A stretch of 64,000 nucleotides of DNA from Siphonodentalium dalli. Its lineage: Eukaryota > Mollusca > Scaphopoda > Gadilida > Siphonodentaliidae. The notes below the pieces were generated by a model. It did not search any database. It was given only the letters and a program-made list of their open reading frames with translations, and had not been told where the DNA came from. Location of the stretch: positions 171,130,310-171,194,309 of the forward strand of contig CP136064.1 in assembly GCA_032622095.1 (NCBI GenBank), in the 5' to 3' direction. Both the position numbers and the translations under genes were made by a program. Of this stretch, positions 34,061-45,490 are shown in pieces; position 1 is the first letter of the stretch; every line of letters begins with the position of its first letter.

Positions 34061-34800
34061 ATAGACCACCACCACCCAAAGACATATATATAAGTCTTAA
34101 AAATGCGATTTCTAAGTAAAGAACCCCGTATCCAAATACCAAGAAATTCTGTTGAATATTTCTCAAGTAACCATCCAAAAAACAGTGATATCTATGTCGA
34201 CAAAGTGGTATAACGTTGTCATAAATCATCAGACCGTTAGCAAATTCGAGATAATTGGCCTGCGTCTTCTCAAATGTGAACCACGTCCCAAATATCAAGG
34301 ACATGCTGTTGAATATTGCTCGAGTTATCACCCGGACAATTTAACCCAATTTATTTAAAAGTTGAGAACCACGTAGCGAATATCAAGAAATTCTGATGAA
34401 TATTGCTCAAGTTATCACCCGAACAATTTAACCCAATTTAAAAACAGTTACTGCTATTTATAAGTTAAGAACCACGTACCAAATATCAAGAAATTCTGTT
34501 GAATATTGGTCAAGTTTCCATTCTGACAACCCGAAAACAGCTATTTATAAGTCGACAAAGGTGCATAACTCCGTTAAAAATCATCGAACCGTAACCAAAT
34601 TCGAGCTTGGCCTTGTGTCTTGTCAAAACGTGAACCACGCCTCAAATACCAAGAATTATGTTGAATATTGCTCTAGTTATCACCCAGACAACCCGAACGG
34701 ACGAACGTCCACGCGCACGACTATGTGGACGCACCGACGGATATAGACGGACATGCTGCGTATTATTGTCCTCAGATTTTTTCGGGGCACAATAAGTGTG
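34061..34800. repeat. Tandem-like dispersed repeat hosting the hAT insertion
   Basis: Segments containing CTCAAATGTGAACCACG, CCAAATATCAAG and GAATATTGCTC-AGTTATCACC recur at about 32690-32800, 34240-34330, 34370-34420, 34460-34520 and 34600-34690. The hAT element at 32811-34052 split one of them. The right part (34690-34745) has GGACG-rich sequence like other repeat ends here. Confidence 0.6.
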
Positions 34801-34920
34801 ATAACCTATTGATAACAAAGGATACAATCTCTAGTCAAAGCCTCTATTTAATAATGAAAAATCGAAATATTACTACAATAAAAAGCCTTTGTGGTTGTGT
34901 TGCCCATTAGCCTTTGATTA

Positions 34921-35172
34921 TTAACCCTTTACCCAACAAACCGGCCAAAACCGGCCAAATAAAGCTTCAACAGCCTAAAATATCTTCGGTCTGTCTCAAC
35001 AGAACCATACAAATATGGATATCATTGGAACCGGCTCCTTGACCACATTGTGATAGTTACAGTTATGCCCTGTGCCAATGCATTCTCTTATATATGCGAG
35101 GCGACCTATGGTCGACTCGCATATATAAGAGAATGCATTGGCACAGGGCCCTTCTGTTGGGTAAAGGGTTAA
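34921..35172. mobile_element. piggyBac-like MITE with perfect 18-bp termini
   Basis: TTAACCCTTTACCCAACA at 34921 and its exact inverse ending at 35172; both borders contain TTAA. The centre is a large palindrome (ATTCTCTTATATATGCGAGG mirrored around 35115). The same palindromic motif is in the MITE at 2552-2815. Confidence 0.85.
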
Positions 35173-35329
35173 AGAGCGTTATTGAAAATAAGCCATCTCA
35201 CTCATCTCCATTGTATTATATAAGCTGTTCTGATGGTATTCATAAAGTAAATGCATATCTGTTACGAATGAAGTTCATCGAAAGTTCTTGTATTTGCCTG
35301 ATGGACGAAACATTGGGAATGTTCACCGA

Positions 35330-35758
35330 TTAAAGGTACTCAACCCGTAAAGAGGGTCCCCATCTCAACAGTTTCCAACAACAACAATCCGATCAGAGGG
35401 TCCTATATTACTATTTCTTTGGCTTTGGGGGTAAAAAATATTTGATTCGAGTCGAGGAACCCATCAAACAAAGCTCAGAGTTATTAGATATTGATTTTTG
35501 AAAATTCTTATGTTCTCGAGATGAGTACTTATAACTGCCGTCAATTTGGTAACATGCTCGAGATTTTACGCCAAAATTCTATTCAAACAGACAAGGATGG
35601 ATAACTCTATAATCAAGTGGTAATAATTGACTAAAATCGATATCTAACAAATCTGAGCTTTGATGGGTGACTTCCTCGACTCGAATCAAATATTTTTGAC
35701 CCCCGAAGCCATTGAAATAGTAATTGAGAGGAGTTTTATCGGGTTGAGTACCTTTAAA
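35330..35758. mobile_element. Foldback MITE, about 430 bp
   Basis: Ends TTAAAGGTACTCAACCCG and CGGGTTGAGTACCTTTAA are inverted; the arms continue through ATTACTATTTC / GAAATAGTAATT and AAATATTTGATTCGAGTCGA / its inverse. Related copies: 23795-23910, 45119-45350 and 48256-48524. Confidence 0.8.
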
Positions 35759-35799
35759 TGTGTATTAATTTGTGGTATCGGCGGTACTGTACGCCATTT

Positions 35800-36190
35800 T
35801 CAATAAATTCACGATAATAACAACGATCTAATATATCGATATTATATAGAACAATAAGTAATTTGAGTCGAAGATGTATTCTGTAAACGATCAGGTTAAT
35901 AGGTTATCTTAAAATCGAAGTTAATAATTTGATATAAATTTAATTTATGGCTGGAGCCATAAAATATATTACGAATTTCCGTGTACTAGACGTAATCAAA
36001 TTAATTCACGGATAGTGGATTGGGCAACGCGTGGCACACATGGTCGTGTAAGCAATTATATTGACACGGGGCGTAAACTCAAGCCACTCACTGATTGGTG
36101 ACTATAAAATAACTTAAATGAGTATATGTGAGTAGTATACATATAACATAACCTATATTTGATACATTTGCTTGAAAACACCAAAAATTA
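35800..36190 (-). repeat. Dispersed repeat, inverted copy at 43200-43580
   Basis: Shares with 43200-43580 (opposite strand) AACGATCTAATAT/ATATTAGATCG, GAGTCGAAGAT, AATTTATGGCT-GAGCCATAAA and the TTGGGCAACRCGTGGC segment. The palindrome TTTATGGCTGGAGCCATAAA sits centrally. No ORF; family unknown. Confidence 0.6.
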
Positions 36191-36638
36191 CTCGACAAGG
36201 ACAATTTTGTATTTTCTCATTCCGGCTAATCTGCCATGCATAACATTACTTCGAACTCAACAGACTTTCAAATAATGGAAATGTGGTTACCTTATTCTAC
36301 GACTTAGTGACTATAGAAACCAACATTTGAGTACAGTATCCCTTTAAGTATTAATTAGCAGCTTTGTATAACTGTACAATTGTCAATTGTCGTGGGAATC
36401 TCTAGAACTTTTTGACCCAATTTTCAGGGATCTGTTGAATTCCCTAAATATTTCAGGGGATTTATAGATTCTCTGATTATACAGATTCGCTGCAACCTAC
36501 ATGTAGATAAAGTAGGTTTATTACAATACCGTTGTGTGACAGGGTATCTATAGTGCCCCCCCCCCCAACCGCCCACCCCGCTAACGGTTGCCACCAAGCA
36601 GGAACATTGCGAAGCGCTATTTGACTAGTATGGATCAA

Positions 36639-37022
36639 CAGGGGCGCCGGAAGAGGGGGGCAGAGGGGGCAGCTGACCCCCCTGCCCTTGATCAAGGGGG
36701 GGGGGGGCGAGCGGGGGCAGGACTTGCCCTTTTTCTGGAGACAGAAAATGCTTTTTGTGTGTTTAATCTCGTGTTTTTATAGCAAAATGTGACTTTTTTG
36801 GTCCAAATACCACCAATTTCACAAGGAATGTGAATTTTTTGTCAATTTTATCACAAAACGGCCATAAAAACCGACATTAAAATAGGGATTTTTGCCACAA
36901 TGAATTTATGGTTATTTTCCCGAGTTTGCGGAGAAAATGCCTTTTTTTTGCGGAAAAGTGCCCTTTTTGTAGGCTTTGCCCCCCCCCCCCCCGCCTGCCC
37001 TTGGATGCTTCCGGCGCCCCTG
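36639..37022. mobile_element. hAT-like MITE with 8-bp target duplication
   Basis: 384 bp with inverted ends CAGGGGCGCCGGAAG and CTTCCGGCGCCCCTG, flanked by TGGATCAA on both sides (36631-36638 and 37023-37030). Subterminal G and C runs explain the Gly/Pro-rich frames. No transposase. Confidence 0.92.
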
Positions 37023-37372
37023 TGGATCAAGGGGTCGATGCTCGCTCCGGTATGTTCATGTTGGCGACGAACCTCGACGAGGGGTGAAACCGTCTTACAC
37101 ACTGCTGTTTTACTAATTCACAACGTTGGGATATGCAGAATGAAATTTATCACAATTCATTCGAGTAAAAGTTTCAGTCAGTAAATTGTCCCATGCATAT
37201 ACGGCTAAGCCGGGTCATACCCATGCATGCAAAACTATCTGAAGGATGAATTGTTACTATTTTTGTAAGAAATTTTCTTAACTATTTAAAGGCACCGGTG
37301 GCACTTGGTTTTATAGGTTATAATTTATAAATAAAAGTTACGAAATTATGAATTTCCTCAAAAATTTTCTAA

Positions 37373-38557
37373 TCTATACTATATATTTTGAGACTTCGTA
37401 TATATGTGTGTGTGTGTGTACTTCATAGAATCCAAAACGCGTGTACAGATTGAGATCAAATTTCGTATGTAAGTGTAAAATCCCACCGACACCGCCGTAA
37501 TCGTGTTTTCGAGAAGCTCTGAGCACCCTTTATCCACTCCCAGTCATCGAAATCAGCTCAAACGGCACGGCCGGGGTTAATAACGTCATTATATATATAT
37601 ATGAAGTCAGAGTCTCCAAAGTTATACCGGAACAAACACGTGTTTACGTCGTCTTGGGGGTCCACGATGGGAGTCTGACTTCAATGCAATGTTATCGCTC
37701 GAAACACGTGTTTACTTCGTGTTGAGGTTCACGATGGGAGTCTGACAATTGTTATCGCTCGAAATAGTACATTAGGACGGGAACGGCTGGACAGATTGAG
37801 CTCAAACTTCCTATCTAAAGGTAAAATACCACGTACGATGTCGTCCACGCGTTTTCCAGAAGCTCCGAGCACCCGTACTCCACTCCCAGTCATAAAAATC
37901 AGCTCAAACGGCACGGCCGGGGTTAATAACGTCATTATATATATATATACGAAGTCAACGTTATTAGCATCAGCATTGAGTGCATTTCCTAGAACGCAAC
38001 ACGTGTTTTACGTCGTCTTGAGGTTCACGATGGGAGTCATTTTCAATGCAATGTTATCGCTCGAAACACGTGTTTACTTCGTGTTGAGGTTCACGATGGG
38101 AGTCTGACATTTCAATGCAATGTTATCGCTCGAAATATTATGCAGAAAGGCAGATCTCGGAAACGGGTGGAGCTATCGACCTGAAATTTGCTATGTGAAT
38201 GTATCTTGCACCGGGTACAAATTTTATCGGGTCGCCGAGCCCATGCGACGCCCGTGCAGCGCATGCGCAGACGAGATCTCGGAAACGGGTGGAACTATCG
38301 ACTTGAAATTTGCTATGTGAATGTATCTTGGGCCGGGTACAAATTTGATCGGGTCGCCGAGCCCGTGCGACGCCAGCTTCGCGCATGCGCAGACCAGATC
38401 TCGGAAACGGGTGGAGCTACCGGGTACAATTTTTTCTTATTGAAACGCGTGGAGCTAAAAATTAAAAAAAAATATAAACAAATGTCACAATTAACTCATT
38501 GAAAAACAAAAAATGTCATGTTTCGGACAAGCCGCCGGTGGCGGGCTACCCTGCTAG
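37373..38557 (+). mobile_element. Helitron-like non-autonomous element, copy 1 of tandem pair
   Basis: Starts TCTATACTATATATTTTGAG after an A (37372) and ends with a hairpin (CCGCCGGTGGCGG, about 38532-38544) followed 12 bases later by CTAG (38554-38557). TC start, 3' hairpin and CTRR end are the Helitron hallmarks. Internal repeats: a CTCGAAACACGTGTTTAC / GAGGTTCACGATGGGAGTC block occurs several times, and a 122 bp unit starting GATCTCGGAAACGGGTGGA begins at 38153, 38275 and 38397 (the last partial). Copy 2 follows immediately. No Rep/helicase ORF. Confidence 0.85.
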
Positions 38558-39742
38558 TCTATACTATATATTTTGAGACTTCGTATATATGTGTGTGTGT
38601 GTGTACTTCATAGAATCCAAAACGCGTGTACAGATTGAGATCAAATTTCGTATGTAAGTGTAAAATCCCACCGACACCGCCGTAATCGTGTTTTCGAGAA
38701 GCTCTGAGCACCCTTTATCCACTCCCAGTCATCGAAATCAGCTCAAACGGCACGGCCGGGGTTAATAACGTCATTATATATATATATGAAGTCAGAGTCT
38801 CCAAAGTTATACCGGAACAAACACGTGTTTACGTCGTCTTGGGGGTCCACGATGGGAGTCTGACTTCAATGCAATGTTATCGCTCGAAACACGTGTTTAC
38901 TTCGTGTTGAGGTTCACGATGGGAGTCTGACAATTGTTATCGCTCGAAATAGTACATTAGGACGGGAACGGCTGGACAGATTGAGCTCAAACTTCCTATC
39001 TAAAGGTAAAATACCACGTACGATGTCGTCCACGCGTTTTCCAGAAGCTCCGAGCACCCGTACTCCACTCCCAGTCATAAAAATCAGCTCAAACGGCACG
39101 GCCGGGGTTAATAACGTCATTATATATATATATACGAAGTCAACGTTATTAGCATCAGCATTGAGTGCATTTCCTAGAACGCAACACGTGTTTTACGTCG
39201 TCTTGAGGTTCACGATGGGAGTCATTTTCAATGCAATGTTATCGCTCGAAACACGTGTTTACTTCGTGTTGAGGTTCACGATGGGAGTCTGACATTTCAA
39301 TGCAATGTTATCGCTCGAAATATTATGCAGAAAGGCAGATCTCGGAAACGGGTGGAGCTATCGACCTGAAATTTGCTATGTGAATGTATCTTGCACCGGG
39401 TACAAATTTTATCGGGTCGCCGAGCCCATGCGACGCCCGTGCAGCGCATGCGCAGACGAGATCTCGGAAACGGGTGGAGCTATCGACTTGAAATTTGCTA
39501 TGTGAATGTATCTTGGGCCGGGTACAAATTTGATCGGGTCGCCGAGCCCGTGCGACGCCAGCTTCGCGCATGCGCAGACCAGATCTCGGAAACGGGTGGA
39601 GCTACCGGGTACAATTTTTTCTTATTGAAACGCGTGGAGCTAAAAATTAAAAAAAAATATAAACAAATGTCACAATTAACTCATTGAAAAACAAAAAATG
39701 TCATGTTTCGGACAAGCCGCCGGTGGCGGGCTACCCTGCTAG
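38558..39742 (+). mobile_element. Helitron-like element, copy 2 (head-to-tail with copy 1)
   Basis: 1185 bp, the same length as copy 1, beginning at the base after copy 1's CTAG. The only difference I noticed is A at 38294 versus G at 39479. The short frames at 38914-39687 repeat those at 37729-38502 for this reason and are not genes. It ends CTAG at 39739-39742 and is followed directly by a third element. Confidence 0.88.
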
Positions 39743-40344
39743 TCTACTATATATTTTGAGAACTACGGAATATATCCATATATATATCCTTTATAGACTC
39801 GAAAACGGCTCGACCGATTGTGCCCAAACTTCCTATCTAAGGGTAAAAATCCCCACGAGAAGCGTCATCGCACTGCTTCTGAGAACGTCCGAGCACTCCT
39901 TCACCTTTCAACTGTCACCGTAATGGGAATTGATGGGTTAACCGCGTGATAATTAATGAGCGTTTGTATATGAGGCGTCGCTATTAAAGAGCGTTTATCT
40001 ACTTTAGTGAAAATACGACATTTGACCGTCTCGCTCGGAAACTGGGGATATCGAGACGAAATTTCGTACTTAGGGGTTCCAAGGGACGGGGGAGATTTTC
40101 GTCGGGTCAGTTTGTCCGCCCGAGGTGACCTTGACATTGAAACGGGTACCCACAAATGACCTTGGGTAATATCTCGGTAGTCAGCGGTGACATCGATGTG
40201 AAATTTGTCATGTATGGTCAACTCGGGACGGGAAATATTTTTGTCGGGTTATTTTGTCCACACAACTTGACCTTGAAAAACAAAAAATAATGGATCGACC
40301 AAAGCCATGGGACCAATCCCGCCAGTGGCGGGCTAATCTGCTAG
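39743..40344 (+). mobile_element. Helitron-like element of a second subfamily, third in array
   Basis: Begins TCTACTATATATTTTGAGAA and ends with hairpin CCCGCCAGTGGCGGG (40318-40332) and CTAG (40341-40344), next base T. Its 5' 20 bases resemble copies 1 and 2, but the body differs and matches the inverted copy at 30640-31330. Flanks of the whole array are A (37372) and T (40345), as if all three occupy one A/T target. Confidence 0.85.
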
Positions 40345-41544
40345 TAGTATATGTAATGATAGTATGAATGCGATAGTATCCATTTATATACAGCATGTAA
40401 AGAGTGTCCGATTTTCAAAACATTAAACACTGTGGCGAATTTTTTTAGTGTGATTCACGGTGATCCAATCAACGCCGAAATCTTGAGTGGCGAGGATTAG
40501 CGAGTGCTATATCGGTGTGTTGTAAACAGTATGGTGGCAATTTTAACCAAAGGTCACCAGTGGGGTCTCCTCAGTGTAAAGTATTTTGCGTATCGCACAC
40601 CCTTTACGTACTGTATGGTATCATAATATAGCCTTTGTTTAATAACAAGGCGTACGATCTTGACAATACCATGATATTTACGTGACATTCATGATTGGTA
40701 TGAGAAAAAAATATGTCTATATTTTAATATTCTTTCTGTTTATGACGGTGTTAATAGATGTGACTATTTTAACAACAATACCCACCGCGAAGAACATCCG
40801 TATCTTTAACTCCACCCCTAAGATACCTTTTCTTCTGTTGAAAAAATGCACCACACCTTCATAAACTGTATACATTCATTGTCACTTGCGTGGCAGCTAC
40901 CGGTATGTGACACTCAGCTGACTGTACATATATATTCCATTTTGAATGTGTGAAGACCATCAACACTTTTCACGCATGTTAAACCATCGAATTCGTACTT
41001 GTATATGTAATGTACCATATCTTTTATTAACAATAAAAAATAAAATAATAAACACATGACTTGTTTGTAGTTAGTTATAAGAGTGTATTGTTATAAACAA
41101 ACGTACACGTATCAGTGAAAACCATAAAAGTGCCATTGGTGGTACGTTTATGTGTAGGGCCTATTCACCCATCTATGTTGCCGGTCATATAAGACGCATG
41201 CATGCAACGTTATATTCTTGAATAATCGGAACATAATCATTCCAACGCCATTGAAACTTAACTGATATATGACCCGATGGACGTTTTGGGTAGGCGAAGT
41301 ACCCACGGTATTCACATTGTTATGCACGGATGTTGAAACAAAACGAATTTTTCGAGCAAAAAACCAAACGCATGCGCAACTGAAACTTTGGGGCGTATGG
41401 ATTGTACTAAGAAAAATGCTTCGTGGTGGTATATAATAACGACGTACCATTTTTGACTACTCACTGACATCCAAGTTCCAAACCGGGTCTACCCTTTTAA
41501 ACGATAGATGCATGCGATAAATGAGTGGCAATTGTGTCTTTCAG
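40345..41544. other. Intron upstream of exon I
   Basis: AT-rich sequence, no exon or recognised repeat. The frame at 40682-40864 is hydrophobic and AT-driven with no support. It ends in the acceptor TTGTGTCTTTCAG. Confidence 0.4.
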
Positions 41545-41733
41545 GGGAGTGGCTACATGTGCAGAGACTGTGGAAAACATTTCGGGAGGAAGGGAGATAT
41601 GAGACGACACGAGCAGGCACATGCTGGTATCACTCACACGTGTGATATATGTGGACGAGAGTTCTCAAGAGCAGACAATCTCAACAGACATAAAAAGTGT
41701 CACTCAAATAGAGATACAGACCTCATTTACTAA
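41545..41733 (+). CDS. Exon I: alternative 3'-terminal exon with two C2H2 zinc fingers
   Basis: The acceptor is TTGTGTCTTTCAG (AG at 41543-41544); phase 0, 62 residues, TAA stop. Finger 1 is C6-C9-H22-H26 (GKHFGRKGDMRRH), finger 2 is C33-C36-H49-H53 (GREFSRADNLNRH). Sister of exon H by the HAGxTHxCDxCG linker and position-by-position similarity, but here the last zinc ligand is His whereas H ends in Cys (KKCH versus KKSC). A truncated pearl-like element begins about 20 bases after the stop, so the 3' UTR would be repeat-derived; an AATAAA occurs at 42836 within it. This is the last clear exon of the array in the window. Confidence 0.88.
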   Translation, partial: GSGYMCRDCGKHFGRKGDMRRHEQAHAGITHTCDICGREFSRADNLNRHKKCHSNRDTDLIY

Positions 41734-41754
41734 CGGGGAAGAAACCACGAATTG

Positions 41755-43190
41755 AAGTTTGAGCTATTGCCATCATGGGTTGGCGCCAGTCTGTGTGTGC
41801 GTCCGGACGCATGTCAACAATTTCCGTTGGGACACCCCACAGGCCACATCCCTCACCGGAAATTCGGTAAAAAAAAACACTACAGCCAGCAGCCATCTTT
41901 GATTTCAAATTTGAATTAATCATCGGCACACCTTGCAGTCCACATTTATTGGAGAATTGTTTGTTTATAATAACCTCTAAATGGGAACTATCGAATTTGA
42001 AGCGATTTTAGAAGAAAAACAAGGCCGCCGGCAGCAATCTTGGATTTTACTCTTTCCACGACTAAATCATTTTGGCACATCATACATACCACATCGATCG
42101 TCGTTAAACTGCATATGGGTCATCGGGGTGGCCTCAAGATGGAGACGTCGATTGTTTTCCCGAAATTCGATAAATCCATGGCCGCCAGCACCGTCATTGA
42201 TTTCAAATTTGAATCCTTTGTTACACTCTCCAGCTCGCATTTATAAAAAAAATTGAAAATGTACAGGCATGTTTATGATAACTGTGACCATTTTCGATCA
42301 AACCATGGCTGCCGACAACCATCTTGGATTTTACTCTTTGCATGACTAAATACTTCAGTACAGCCAACATACATCCCCCCCAACCGAGTGCTGACGTCCA
42401 TCAACAATTTCCATTAGCATGGGTTACAGGTCGTACATTTGGTTGGATCATCATGAAATTTGTCATAAATGTTAACATTGACATGTAGATGGGAACGAGT
42501 TATTTTGGGGTCAATCAGCCAAAAAACATGGCCACCAGCAGCCATCTTGGAGTTTAATCTTTGCATGACTAAATCGTTTGGCACGGGCTACAAGTCGTAC
42601 CTTTAGTCGGATCATTGTGGAATTTGTCATGGCTATTGACATGTAGATGGGAACAAGTAATTTTGGGGCCATTTGGCAAAAAAACATGGCCGACAGCAGC
42701 CATCTTGGATTTCAAAATGCAATCCATTGGCACAGGCTACAGGCCGGAGTGTTCGTCTGATCATCATGAAATTTGTCGTGGATGTTAATATTGACATGTA
42801 GATGGGAAACAGTCCATTTTGGGGTCATTCGGCCAAATAAAATGGCCGCCTGCAGCCATCTTGGATTTTACTCTGCATGGATGTTAACATTGACATGTAG
42901 ATGGGAACGGGTCATTTTGGGGTCATTCCGCCATTAAACATGGCCGCCAGCAGCCATCTTGGATTTTACTCTGCATGACTAAATATACATTGGAACGGGC
43001 TAAAAGTCGCAAAGGTCGGATCATTTGTCATGGCAGTTGCCATTGACATGTAGATGTGAACGAGACGTTTTGTGGTCATTCAGCAAAAATATGGCCGCCA
43101 GTGCCCATCTTGGATTTTAAAAATCTGTTCATCATTCCATTTATTGCTCATCACAAAAGTTGAGCTAAAGTGTCATGGACACTTTAACTT
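41755..43190 (+). mobile_element. Pearl/Helentron-like tandem array, 5'-truncated
   Basis: Begins within the family's left end (GAAGTTTGAGCTATTGCC) and lacks the TTAGCTCAAC hairpin. About eight core units spaced 100-220 bp each contain a variant of ATGGCCGCCAGCAGCCATCT and GACATGTAGATGGGAACG. It ends with AGTTGAGCTAAAGTGTCATG and a hairpin-like GTGTCATGGACAC near 43170-43182. Confidence 0.7.
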
Positions 43191-43199
43191 TTATACCGT

Positions 43200-43580
43200 T
43201 TTCAAGCAATGTATCAAATAAATGTTATATTATATGCATACAAGTCCCAGATACTCATTTAGGTTATTTTAAAGTCACTTAGTCTTGTCAGTGAGTGGCT
43301 TGAATTCACTCCCGTATCAACATATTTTTACACGATCATGTTTGCCACGTGTTGCCCAATCCAATTTCCGTCAGTTAATTTGATTACGTCCTGTACACCG
43401 AAATTTGCTAATTTTATTTATGGCTCGAGCCATAAATTAAATTTATTAACTTTTATTTTAAGATAACCTGTTAACCTTAACGTTTACAGAAGATATCTTC
43501 GACTCAAATTACTTGTTTTTCTATATGTATTATCGATATTAGATCGTTCTTATTACCGGCAATTTATTTATATTGACATA
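43200..43580 (+). repeat. Dispersed repeat, inverted relative of 35800-36190
   Basis: Contains TGGCTCGAGCCATAAATTAA and TATCGATATTAGATCG matching the inverse of 35800-36190. It lies between two sections of pearl-like array, so it may be an insertion. Confidence 0.6.
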
Positions 43581-43654
43581 CATCCTCCCATTACACATTT
43601 CAACTTTCCGCAAAACTTATCTCTCCATTGACTAATTTTTTACATTACCCTCTT

Positions 43655-44660
43655 TCCAAGTTAAGCTACAGTGTCATTGACCTTTTGATTTCCGAGTTTC
43701 GTAAAAACATGGCCGCCAGTAGCCAACTTTTATTTCAAATTTAAACTCATTGGCACACACTGCACCCCACATTTATTGCAAAAATTCTATTGAAAATTTA
43801 GAGGCATGTTTAGGATCACATCTAGATGGGAGCTATCGAATTTGAAAGATTTTCGATCAAAAACATGTCCGGTGGCAGCATTTTACTCATTTTTCATCCG
43901 ATTTATCCCTGAACTAAAAATGGATCTTCATGGTGAGCTATAGTTGGGAGCTATCGAATTTCGACCAAAAACATGGCGACCTGCAACCATCTTAGAGTTA
44001 CTCTTTGCGTCTGGGTGTTTGCATGACTAAATCATCCAGATCACCCTTCTGGTCACACCCTCATCCGATTGACACCAAACTTCATATGTATCTTCGGGGT
44101 GACCATTAGATGGGAGCCATTTAATTTCTTTGAATTTCGTTTAAAAACATGGCCACCAGCGGCCTTCTTGGATTTTACTCTTTGCATGAATAACTCCTTC
44201 AGCAGATCCCACGCGCCACATCCCTCATCCGCCGTCGCCAAACTTCATATGGCCCTTCGGGTGGTCAATAGATGGGAACCATCAAATGTTTCCCAAATTC
44301 GTAAAAAAAACATGGCCGCCAGCAGCCATATTGGATTTTATTCTTTGTATTACTAAATTTGTCAGCACGCCTGTAGCCAACATTTTTCATCCGATTGGTC
44401 CCGAGCAACATAATGAACCTTCAGGGTGACCTCGAGATGGGAGCTATGAGGTTTTTTCCGAGTTTCGTTGAAATACATGGCCGCCAGCAGCCATCTTTGA
44501 TTTTAAATTTTAATCCATCCTCACACCCTGCAGCCCACATTTGTCTGAGAAATGTTTTGAAACTGTTCAAACATGTTTAGGATCGCCTCTAGATGGGAGC
44601 TATCGAATATGAACCATTTTCGATCAAAACGTGGCCGCCGGCAGCCATCTTGGACAGTGG
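43655..44660 (+). repeat. Further pearl-like core units
   Basis: Starts with a second 3'-end motif (AAGTTAAGCTACAGTGTCATTGAC, imperfect hairpin) followed by about six more diverged core units with ATGGCCGCCAG and ATGGGAGC motifs, the last ending GCAGCCATCTTGGACA. No terminal hairpin at its right border. Confidence 0.6.
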
Positions 44661-44729
44661 TATTTGTTAACTGTTGACAAGTCTATATATTTGGAAAATA
44701 CGAATATTGATTATAAATTGACTTGGTGT

Positions 44730-45490
44730 GTATCAATGAAATTCGATTTTATGACAGATGATATCATAAAATTATTTAATGATATCACAAAATGTTGAAA
44801 GAAATAGTACTCCAATTATGCCATTTTCTATTTATTAATATCACATAACGAATTTATGATATCACAAAATCAAATTAGTGATATCACTATCACTAAATGC
44901 TTACTATTTTATGATATAAAAATGAATTTATGATATCACAAATTGGAATTATTGATATCTTATAATCATTTTGTGATATCATAAAATATTTGGGAGGATA
45001 TGACTTGGTATGTTTTATATTAGGCCCGATATCAGCCCGAGGTAACCTCGTATCAGCCTGAGACCGAATAGTTCGATAACTAGTTCAAGTTGAATAAGAA
45101 ATTTATGCAGTATTACGTTTAAAGGTACTCAATCCGATCAGACGCTCCTACATTACTATTTCTTTGACTTCGGGGGTAAAAAATATTTGATTCGAGTCGA
45201 GGAACTCACCCATCAAAGCTCAGAGTTATTAGATATCGATGTTTGAAGTTTGCGATTTCTATTGTTTGTGGGACAGAACTTGCCGGTCAAACGGACGGTC
45301 TTGCAGATAAAGATGGATAACTCTAAAATCAAGTGGTAATAATAGTTCGATAAAATGCTATTCTGGACAAAAATGTCCTATCTAATTAATAAATCATGAT
45401 ATCATATATTCGATTTTGTTATATCATATATTCAGTTTGTGATATCATAAAATCATAAAATAAATTATTGATATCGCAAAATAGGTAATA
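44730..45490. repeat. GATATC-rich palindromic block with inserted MITE
   Basis: Dense variants of ATGATATCACAAAAT and TGATATCATAAAAT occur in both orientations at about 44755-44990 and 45395-45485, producing many short hairpins. A copy of the foldback MITE (AAAGGTACTCAATCCGATCA, AAATATTTGATTCGAGTCGA) occupies 45119-45350 between the two parts. Confidence 0.65.

Noticed and set aside
37729-39687. Sets of identical 60-104 residue open frames repeated at a 1185-base offset
   Set aside because: They are frames within the two tandem Helitron-like copies, show no domain, and occur on both strands.
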